DNA of 36,679 bases from Bordetella parapertussis (GTDB lineage: Bacteria; Pseudomonadota; Gammaproteobacteria; Burkholderiales; Burkholderiaceae_B). The notes below the pieces were generated by a model that searched no databases, had not been told where the DNA came from, and saw nothing but the letters and a program-made list of their open reading frames with translations. The position numbers and the translations under genes are program-made. Shown piece after piece: positions 23,819 to 30,556 of this stretch. The DNA is taken from positions 1 to 36,679 of the forward strand of contig CAMDEF010000041.1 in assembly GCA_945895265.1 (NCBI GenBank). The letters are read 5' to 3'. Positions within the stretch are counted from its first letter, which is position 1, and each line of letters starts with the position of its first letter.

Positions 23819-25540
23819 ATGATGAATCGTAGAGAATTTATGCAATTGCTGGCGATTGCCTCCGCAGGTGGCTTAGCATTGCAATCCAGCACCACCTCAG
23901 CACAAGCGACAGCCAATGCCTTTTACGATCTTCCCAAATTCGGCAATGTGCATTTACTGCACTTTACCGATTGTCACGCTCAACTCAATCCCATTTATTT
24001 TCGCGAACCCAATGTCAACCTTGGCTTTGGCGATCAATTAGGCAAAGCGCCGCACTTGGTCGGCGAGCATCTACTGAAAACTTTTGGTATCGCCCCAGGC
24101 AGTCGCGACGCTCACGCTTTTACCTATCTTGATTTTGAAGCCGCTGCGAAAACCTACGGCAAAGTGGGTGGCTTTGCTCACCTAGCCACCTTGGTCAAAC
24201 GTTTAAAGGCCTCGCGCCCTGGCGCCTTACTGCTGGATGGTGGTGACACCTGGCAGGGTTCGGGCACCTCGCTTTGGACCAACGGTCAGGACATGGTGGA
24301 TGCGTGTCTGGCGATGGGCGTTGACATCATGACGGCGCACTGGGAGATGACCCTGGGCGAAAAACGTGTGCAAGAAATCGTCGAAAAAGATTTCAATAAC
24401 AAGGTTTCATTTTTAGCGCAAAACATCAAGACCACAGATTTTGGGGATCCTGTTTTTGAGGCCTATACCCTCAGAGAAATGAATGGTGTGTCGGTCGCGA
24501 TTATTGGCCAAGCGTTTCCGTATACGCCAATCGCGAACCCGCGCTATATGGTCGAAAACTGGACCTTCGGCATCGAAGAAGAAAACATGCAGAAGGTGGT
24601 GGACGAAGTGCGTGGCAAAGGCGCAAAAGTCGTCGTACTGCTTTCGCACAATGGCATGGATGTCGACCTGAAGATGGCTAGTCGCGTGCAAGGGATCGAC
24701 GCGATCTTAGGCGGGCACACGCATGATGGCGTCCCGGCTCCGATTCGGGTCACCAACAAAGGCGGCGTCACCTTAGTCACCAATGCTGGGTCGAACGGAA
24801 AGTTTTTAGGTGTTTTAGATTTTGACGTAAAAGCCGGCAAGGTCTCTGATGTGCGCTATAAATTAATGCCAGTGTTCTCTGATCTGTTGCCCGCTGATCC
24901 AGACATGGCAGCCTTAATCAAAAAATTACGCAGCCCGTTTGAGGCGAAGTTGGCGCAACCCCTTGCGGTGACCGAAGGTCTGCTTTATCGCCGTGGCAAC
25001 TTTAACGGCAGCTTTGATCAACTGATTCTTGACGGCTTGATGGCGGTTAAAGACGCACCGATTGCGTTTTCTCCTGGGTTTCGGTGGGGCACGTCTTTAT
25101 TGCCTGGGCAAACGATCACCTTCGAACACTTGATGGATCAAACGGCGATTACCTACCCTTTCACCACCACCACGCTGATGAAAGGTGACACGCTCAAGAC
25201 GATTCTTGAAGACGTCGCCGATAATCTGTTCAATCCTGATCCCTATTATCAACAGGGTGGCGACATGGTGCGCGTGGGTGGGCTGCAGTACGCGATTGAT
25301 CCAACCGCTGGCGCCGGAAAACGTATTTCAGACATGCGCTTGGGCGGTAAGCTCATCGACGCAAACAGCACCTATAAGGTCGCCGGCTGGGCTCCAGTTT
25401 CTATTGAAGCCAAGCAAGCCGGCGGTGAACCGATCTGGGATTTGATGGCGACGTACTTAAAAGATATCAAAACAGTCAAAGCGAGCCCGTTGAACATGCC
25501 AGCCATTAAAGGCGCTGCCAATAATCCGGGGCTCGCGTAA
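23819..25540 (+). CDS. soxB: Thiosulfohydrolase SoxB
   Basis: 573-residue dimanganese enzyme of the metallophosphatase/5'-nucleotidase fold, which hydrolyses SoxY-cysteine S-thiosulfonate to release sulfate. The Tat signal is NRREFMQLLAIAS (3-15). Metal-binding motifs are HFTDCHAQLNP (D51, H53), LLDGGDTWQGSG (D143), the AHWEMTLG variant of the GNHE block (H174) and GGHTHDG. The C-terminal nucleotidase domain includes the FSPGFRWGTSLLPG loop. The length matches the family. A second ATG follows immediately; the choice makes no difference to function. Confidence 0.97.
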   Translation: MMNRREFMQLLAIASAGGLALQSSTTSAQATANAFYDLPKFGNVHLLHFTDCHAQLNPIYFREPNVNLGFGDQLGKAPHLVGEHLLKTFGIAPGSRDAHAFTYLDFEAAAKTYGKVGGFAHLATLVKRLKASRPGALLLDGGDTWQGSGTSLWTNGQDMVDACLAMGVDIMTAHWEMTLGEKRVQEIVEKDFNNKVSFLAQNIKTTDFGDPVFEAYTLREMNGVSVAIIGQAFPYTPIANPRYMVENWTFGIEEENMQKVVDEVRGKGAKVVVLLSHNGMDVDLKMASRVQGIDAILGGHTHDGVPAPIRVTNKGGVTLVTNAGSNGKFLGVLDFDVKAGKVSDVRYKLMPVFSDLLPADPDMAALIKKLRSPFEAKLAQPLAVTEGLLYRRGNFNGSFDQLILDGLMAVKDAPIAFSPGFRWGTSLLPGQTITFEHLMDQTAITYPFTTTTLMKGDTLKTILEDVADNLFNPDPYYQQGGDMVRVGGLQYAIDPTAGAGKRISDMRLGGKLIDANSTYKVAGWAPVSIEAKQAGGEPIWDLMATYLKDIKTVKASPLNMPAIKGAANNPGLA

Positions 25541-25620
25541 ACTTGCCCCACGCTCAGCCTCTGAACCTGTTCAGTTCTATGCGCCAATCGTGTGCGCTGT
25601 TTCAACAACGAAGGATTTTC

Positions 25621-26055
25621 ATGTCAGCACAACTCAAACAAACCGCCTGCGGCCTGCTCTTGATGCTGGGGGTGTTGAGCCTGGGCTCTGCAGCTGCACA
25701 ATCTAGCGTGGTTTATCACCTCGACAATGCTTCAATACAGGGCTTAAAAGGGCTACGCAACATTCGCAATCATTTAGACGTAGCACCTCAGACAAAAATC
25801 GTCGTGGTCACTCATGCCGAAGGCGTTGACCTACTGATCGAGGGTGCTAAGGATGAAAAGAATGCCGTTGAGTATGCGCCCTTGATCGCCGCGCTCAAGT
25901 CGCGCGGGGTACGCTTTGAAATCTGCGAAATCACACTCAAGAATCGTAAACTGAGCAAAGACCAATTCATTCTGGATGCTGAGTTCACACCTTCAGGCGT
26001 TGTGCGCATCGCTGATTTGCAGTTTCAAGACAAATACGCGTACGTCAAGCCTTAG
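25621..26055 (+). CDS. Exported DsrE-family protein
   Basis: 144-residue protein starting at ATG 25621 (AAGGA 5-6 bases upstream) with a Sec signal peptide (residues 1-27, ending SAAAQ). The mature part has the DsrE/YchN alternating strand-helix pattern (VVYHLDNA, TKIVVVTHAEGVDLLI, LIAALKSRGVRFEICEITL) and a single cysteine, C102, at the place where DsrE-like sulfurtransferases often carry the active cysteine. Cytoplasmic DsrE proteins move persulfide sulfur; this one is predicted to be periplasmic and is 81 bases after soxB, so a periplasmic persulfide-handling role with Sox is a reasonable inference. Activity is unproven. Confidence 0.82.
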   Translation: MSAQLKQTACGLLLMLGVLSLGSAAAQSSVVYHLDNASIQGLKGLRNIRNHLDVAPQTKIVVVTHAEGVDLLIEGAKDEKNAVEYAPLIAALKSRGVRFEICEITLKNRKLSKDQFILDAEFTPSGVVRIADLQFQDKYAYVKP

Positions 26056-26063
26056 TACAAGTT

Positions 26064-26552
26064 TTATTTTGCGTATTTCTTGAGCTCAAACAGATCCGCA
26101 TCAACCATCAGGCCAAATTCTTTCTGAACCACTTTGCCCTGGGGATTCACGACATAGAGTTCTGGAATACCTCGCCGCTTGCCAAGCGTGGCTGACCATT
26201 CTGGGGTCATCATGGCGGTGAAAAACGGCCAAGCATGTTGCTCGGCATAGCTTTTTGCGCTGAACTCGTCGCGATCCACCGAGAGCGCCACAATAACGGC
26301 CTTATCTTTTGATAGTTGTGGGGCAAGTTTTTGCAGGTTGAGATTTTGCTTATGGCAGTAGGGGCACCACGAAGCCCATATTTGAATGATCAAATATTTC
26401 CCGGCTAGCTGCTCAGCCGTCAGCGTTTGGCCACTGAAAGAAGTCAGCCCTGAAACACGAATCGTTTGGCCCACCTCTACCGCACGAACAAACTGGCCGC
26501 TTGTGCAAAACAGCAAAATAAAACTGAGACAACAGCCGCGAAGAATGTTCAT
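26064..26552 (-). CDS. soxW: Periplasmic TlpA/SoxW-type thioredoxin
   Basis: 162-residue exported thioredoxin-fold protein. Signal or anchor segment 1 to about 24 (RGCCLSFILLFCTSG), active site WASWCPYCHKQN (C63, C66), and the conserved cis-Pro region RRGIPELYVVNPQGKVV. SoxW-like proteins keep SoxY or other Sox cysteines reduced in the periplasm. It converges with the DsrE-like gene, with 8 bases between stop codons. No SoxV/CcdA membrane reductant supplier is present in the window, so its electron source must be encoded elsewhere. The symbol is assigned from context; a generic TlpA role is possible. Confidence 0.78.
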   Translation of the reverse strand: MNILRGCCLSFILLFCTSGQFVRAVEVGQTIRVSGLTSFSGQTLTAEQLAGKYLIIQIWASWCPYCHKQNLNLQKLAPQLSKDKAVIVALSVDRDEFSAKSYAEQHAWPFFTAMMTPEWSATLGKRRGIPELYVVNPQGKVVQKEFGLMVDADLFELKKYAK

Positions 26553-26715
26553 AGGAGTTGAGAACCGAAAGAACTAGATTAGAAAATTCGAGATTCAAGA
26601 CTCAAACGACAAGATTCATGCCTCAAGAGTCAAAACGCAATATTAACGATAGTAAAACTAGAAGGTCCAGAAATTCAAGAATCCCGACAGTAAAGGTTTT
26701 AAAACGGCACTTTAG

Positions 26716-26731
26716 TATATATTAATATATA
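26716..26731. promoter_or_regulatory. AT-rich palindrome upstream of the SulP gene
   Basis: TATATATTAATATATA is a perfect 16-bp palindrome inside a nearly pure A/T tract (about 26714-26751) that lies 30-67 bases before the permease start. The tract stands out from the surrounding moderate-GC sequence and could act as an UP-like promoter element, a bent region or an operator. Upstream, TCAAGACTCAAACG (26595-26608) and TCAAGAGTCAAAACG (26623-26637) are imperfect direct repeats 28 bases apart. Confidence 0.35.
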
Positions 26732-26780
26732 ATATATAATATATATTTGAATAATAACTTTACATAGCTCGCCACAAACC

Positions 26781-28526
26781 TTGATCAGCAAAAAACTCAG
26801 CACTTGGCTACCTATCTTAACGTGGGGGCAACAGTACAACCGAAATACCCTTATCAACGACCTGTTAGCCGCCACGATCGTCACCATCATGCTGATCCCG
26901 CAAGGGCTTGCCTATGCCTTGCTGGCAGGCCTGCCGCCTGAGGCGGGGCTCTATGCCAGCGTTGCACCGCTACTACTCTATGCACTCTTTGGTACGAGCC
27001 GCGTGCTTGCGGTGGGGCCCGTTGCTGTCGTATCACTCATGACTGCCGCCGCAATCAGCGAACAAGGTGCGCTCAGTAGCGCCTCGCCCTGGGCCATTGC
27101 AATCACACTCGCCTTTCTTTCAGGTGCCCTCTTACTGCTGATGGGGTTACTCAAGCTTGGCTTTTTAGCCAACTTTTTGAGCCATTCCGTGATCTCAGGT
27201 TTCATCTCAGCCTCAGGCTTGTTGATTGCAGCGAGTCAACTCAAAACCATTCTGGGCGTTCGTGCAGACGGTCAACATTTCTTTGACATCCTAAGCGCAC
27301 TTGCGCTTCAAATGTCTCAAACACACCTACTCACACTCTCGATCGGTGTATCAACAATCATTTTTTTGTTCTGGGTGCGCAAAGGCTTAAAACCACTGCT
27401 ACAGCGCGCTGGGCTTGGACCCAGACTTGCTGACAGTCTTGCGAAGGCTGGGCCCGTCGCCGCCATCGCAGTCACCCTCACCTTGACGTGGTGGCTAGAG
27501 TGGCAAACTCAAGGTGTCAAAATCGTGGGGGCCGTGCCTCAAGGTCTACCTCCTCTGACCTTACCCCTTTGGGATCTTAGCCTACTCAAGCAACTCGCCC
27601 TGCCCGCGTTACTCATTAGCATTGTCGGTTTTGCAGAATCCGTCTCGGTCGGTCAAACACTTGCGGCAAAGCGCCGGCAACGCATCGAACCCAACCAAGA
27701 ACTCATCGCCTTGGGTGCCAGCAATCTATCGGCTTCGCTGAGTGGGGGTTTTCCGGTGACCGGCGGGTTTGCACGCTCAGTCGTAAACTTCGATGCCGGT
27801 GCACAAACCCCTGCAGCCGGTATCTACACCGCCGTGGGGATCGCACTCGCTTCACTATTTTTGACCCCTGCGCTTTATTTCTTGCCCCAGGCAACGCTTT
27901 CGGCCACCATCATTGTCGCGGTACTTTCGTTAGTCGACCTAACGATTTTCAAACGCACCTGGAAATATTCAAAAGCAGATTTTGCAGCAGCGTTGAGCAC
28001 TTTTTTAGTGACACTCGCACTCGGAGTCGAACTGGGCTTGGTGACCGGAGTCACCGTTTCGCTGAGTTTATTTTTGTATAGAACGAGCCGCCCACACATC
28101 GCCGAGGTGGGCTTAGTGCCGGGCACTGAGCATTTTAGAAATGTGCGGCGACACTCAGTACTGGTCGATCCAACGCTCGTCAGCTTGCGTGTCGACGAAA
28201 GCCTATATTTTGCAAATTCTAAGGCTTTGGAAGATCAAATTAATCAAGCGATGGCAACCATGCCAACATTGCAGAACGTTGTCTTGCTCTGCTCAGCCAT
28301 CAACGATATCGATGCGAGCGCGCTCGAAAGCCTAGAATTGATCGAGTCTAGGCTTTTGAGCGCTGGCATCGCTCTGCACCTATCTGAAGTCAAAGGACCC
28401 GTGATGGATCGTCTCAAACACACGCACTTTTTACATCAACTGAGTGGACAAGTATTTTTGACGCACTACCAAGCCATTCAAGCCTTAAGTCCGAACCTGA
28501 CTTCACAAACGCAAAGCGTCACTTAA
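26781..28526 (+). CDS. SulP-family anion permease with STAS domain
   Basis: 581-residue inner-membrane transporter of the SLC26/SulP family. The transmembrane part (about 1-425) opens with NDLLAATIVTIMLIPQGLAYALLAGLPPEAGLYAS, split here as the classic PQGLAYA and GLPPEAGLY signatures, and contains GGFPVTGGFARSVVN (about 318-332). A C-terminal STAS domain (about 445-560) follows, with VVLLCSAINDIDASALESLE. Members move sulfate, bicarbonate or dicarboxylates. Position next to the Sox genes suggests sulfate, either supply or disposal. The start is TTG at 26781, with no obvious ribosome binding site; no ATG nearby keeps the first helix. It has the same orientation as soxC-soxB but a separate promoter region. 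Confidence 0.88.
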   Translation: MISKKLSTWLPILTWGQQYNRNTLINDLLAATIVTIMLIPQGLAYALLAGLPPEAGLYASVAPLLLYALFGTSRVLAVGPVAVVSLMTAAAISEQGALSSASPWAIAITLAFLSGALLLLMGLLKLGFLANFLSHSVISGFISASGLLIAASQLKTILGVRADGQHFFDILSALALQMSQTHLLTLSIGVSTIIFLFWVRKGLKPLLQRAGLGPRLADSLAKAGPVAAIAVTLTLTWWLEWQTQGVKIVGAVPQGLPPLTLPLWDLSLLKQLALPALLISIVGFAESVSVGQTLAAKRRQRIEPNQELIALGASNLSASLSGGFPVTGGFARSVVNFDAGAQTPAAGIYTAVGIALASLFLTPALYFLPQATLSATIIVAVLSLVDLTIFKRTWKYSKADFAAALSTFLVTLALGVELGLVTGVTVSLSLFLYRTSRPHIAEVGLVPGTEHFRNVRRHSVLVDPTLVSLRVDESLYFANSKALEDQINQAMATMPTLQNVVLLCSAINDIDASALESLELIESRLLSAGIALHLSEVKGPVMDRLKHTHFLHQLSGQVFLTHYQAIQALSPNLTSQTQSVT

Positions 28527-28603
28527 CTAAACCTGAAAATTTTCGTAGCGCTTGCTACGAACAGGCCTTCGACACACATCAAGGCACCAATCGGTCAACC
28601 CCT

Positions 28604-28645
28604 CAAGATAAAAATCGTACCAAACATGGTACGATTTTTATCTTG
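28604..28645. terminator. Bidirectional rho-independent terminator
   Basis: A perfect 19-bp inverted repeat (28604-28622 and 28627-28645) with an AACA loop. A run of five A residues lies in the left arm and five T in the right arm. It lies 77 bases after the SulP stop and 12 bases from the stop of the convergent BKACE gene, so it can terminate both. The sequence at the top of the stem is ATCGTACCA/TGGTACGAT. Confidence 0.88.
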
Positions 28646-28657
28646 CAGCGCAGTGAC

Positions 28658-29584
28658 TTAGAAGTTCACGTTATTGCGACCTTTAAGTTTGAGGATCTCA
28701 CGCGCCTCGGCGGGAGTCGCGACTTCGAGCGACAAGCCCTCGATGATCTTACGCATACGCGTCACCTGATCAGCATTGGATTTTGCGAGCGTGCCTGGAC
28801 CATCCCACAAAGAGTCTTCAAGGCCTACACGTACATGGCCACCCATCGTAGCTGATTGTGTTGCGATCGGAGTTTGATTACGACCCGCACCAAGCACCGA
28901 CCATTGATAGTCATTACCAAACAAACGATCTGCTGTACGTTTCATGTGCAGTACATCTTCAGGATGAGGGCCAATGCCGCCCAAGATACCAAAGACCGAT
29001 TGAATTAAGAACGGTGCTTTGATTAAACCGCGATCAATAAAATGCGCTGCTGTGTAGAGATGACCGATGTCATAGCACTCGATCTCAAAACGCGTATTGT
29101 TTTCGCTGCATGAAGTCAAAATATGTGCGATGTCTTTGAAAGTGTTTTTAAAGACGCGATCATCACTGCCAGCCAAATACTTAGGCTCCCAATCGTGCTT
29201 GAACGTTTTAAAACGCTTCAGCATGTCAAATAAACCAAAGTTCATCGAACCCATGTTCAACGAGGCGACCTCAGGCTTGAAGTAATGAGCAGGACGCAAG
29301 CGATCTTCGATCGTCATGGTCGGGGCACCACCAGTCGTTAAGTTGATGACGACGTCGCTTTTTTCTTTGATCTGGGGCAAAAACTGCTTGAACAAGTCAG
29401 GGTCTTGTGAAGGGCTACCGTCTTTCGGATCACGCGCGTGTAAGTGCACAATCGCAGCGCCAGCTTGGGCAGCACCGATCGCCGCATCAGCGATTTCTTG
29501 CGCGGTGACCGGAATGTAGGGTGACATGCTTGGGGTGTGGATGGCACCCGTGACGGCACAGGTAATAATGACTTTTCTAGGCAT
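28658..29584 (-). CDS. Beta-keto acid cleavage enzyme (BKACE, DUF849)
   Basis: 308-residue TIM-barrel zinc enzyme. BKACE enzymes condense a beta-keto acid with acetyl-CoA and split it into acetoacetate and a new acyl-CoA. Zinc ligands are visible as HLHARDP (H47, H49) and E256 in RVGLEDS; STGG-type substrate loop appears as NLTTGGAPTM. The start at 29584 (MPRKVIITCAVTG) has CGGAGA about 7 bases upstream; a longer in-frame start upstream has no family support. It is the last gene of the Liv-type operon, 167 bases after the SDR gene. Substrate class (dehydrocarnitine, 3-keto-5-aminohexanoate or other) cannot be told from these motifs. Confidence 0.92.
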   Translation of the reverse strand: MPRKVIITCAVTGAIHTPSMSPYIPVTAQEIADAAIGAAQAGAAIVHLHARDPKDGSPSQDPDLFKQFLPQIKEKSDVVINLTTGGAPTMTIEDRLRPAHYFKPEVASLNMGSMNFGLFDMLKRFKTFKHDWEPKYLAGSDDRVFKNTFKDIAHILTSCSENNTRFEIECYDIGHLYTAAHFIDRGLIKAPFLIQSVFGILGGIGPHPEDVLHMKRTADRLFGNDYQWSVLGAGRNQTPIATQSATMGGHVRVGLEDSLWDGPGTLAKSNADQVTRMRKIIEGLSLEVATPAEAREILKLKGRNNVNF

Positions 29585-29700
29585 AGCGATCTCCGCAGAA
29601 TTGTAAAATTGTATGATGGTTAATCGATCTGACTGCACTGTTACCAAACGCGGGTTAGGCAACGCCACACCGATTTATCTAAACAATGCTTCATTGTACG

Positions 29701-29726
29701 TGCCTGACTCTTGAAATTGTCAGGCA
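29701..29726. repeat. Inverted repeat between SDR and BKACE genes
   Basis: TGCCTGAC (29701-29708) and GTCAGGCA (29719-29726) form an 8-bp hairpin with a 10-base loop, 26 bases after the SDR stop. No T-tract follows on the reverse strand, so it is more likely a processing or pausing structure than a terminator. Confidence 0.35.
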
Positions 29727-29751
29727 GCCCCAAGTGACAGCAAAGCCGTTG

Positions 29752-30540
29752 TTATTGCACTAAGGTTTCGACGTTACCGTCAACTGATAAGCTTTGCCCT
29801 GAGATCTTGGCACCTGCTTTAGAACAAATAAAGACGATTTGAGCCGCGATATCATGAGCCGTCACCGTCGTGCGCATTGACACACGCTCTAGTGCACGCG
29901 TGCGCATCTGCTCTAGTGTAATCCCATAAGATTTTGCTTTGGCACTGAGCACGCGATCTTGCCGCGGGCCTTCGACAATGCCGGGCAAGATCGCATTGAC
30001 ACGGATGCCTTGAGGGCCCAGCTCCATGGCCCAGGTCTCTGTCAAGCCAATCACCCCGAACTTTGAAGCTGAGTAAGGCGAACGCAACGGAAACCCTAAG
30101 CGACCTGCCGCTGAAGAGATATTAACGATGCTACCGCCATTGCTCTTCATCAAAGGGACAGCACTGCGCGTACAAAGAAAAGTACCCGTCAGATTCACAT
30201 CAATCGTCTGTTGCCATTCAGCTAAGGTCGTCTCTTCGATCGCCGCCGTTGGGCCAGCAATGCCAGCGTTATTTACTAGGATATCAAGGCCGCCCCAGCG
30301 TTGCTTGAGGCCAGCAAACATCTCTGCCACCTGCGCTTCGTTCGAAATATCCGTCAACGTCGCAGTGACTTGTGGAAACGCCTCTCGCACATCCTTTAGC
30401 GCTGCAGTATCGATATCACACACATGCACTTGCGCACCTTGGGCGAGTAGTGCCTCAGTGATCGCACGCCCAATTCCCTGTGCACCCGCTGTGACTAACG
30501 CACGCTGACCATCTAATCGAAATGAAATTGCTTCTGTCAT
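29752..30540 (-). CDS. Short-chain dehydrogenase/reductase with complete active site
   Basis: 262-residue classical SDR. The cofactor loop is TAGAQGIG (17-24), and D41/D43 in CDID after strand 2 favour NAD(H) over NADP(H). NNAG is at 90-93 and the catalytic residues are Ser142 or Ser143 (NISS), Tyr156 and Lys160 (PYSASK). It lies 16 bases after the LivMGF fusion gene and before the BKACE gene. The likely job is oxidising an imported hydroxy-acid to the keto acid that BKACE cleaves; this order is an inference from context. Unlike the SDR-like protein at 2184-2963, nothing catalytic is missing. Confidence 0.93.
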   Translation of the reverse strand: MTEAISFRLDGQRALVTAGAQGIGRAITEALLAQGAQVHVCDIDTAALKDVREAFPQVTATLTDISNEAQVAEMFAGLKQRWGGLDILVNNAGIAGPTAAIEETTLAEWQQTIDVNLTGTFLCTRSAVPLMKSNGGSIVNISSAAGRLGFPLRSPYSASKFGVIGLTETWAMELGPQGIRVNAILPGIVEGPRQDRVLSAKAKSYGITLEQMRTRALERVSMRTTVTAHDIAAQIVFICSKAGAKISGQSLSVDGNVETLVQ

Positions 30541-30556
30541 TGCTGCCTCAAAAGAC

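Noticed and set aside
26590..26700. Repeats before sulP as a CRISPR or iteron array
   Set aside because: Only two imperfect copies of about 14 bases, without regular spacers or a replication gene.
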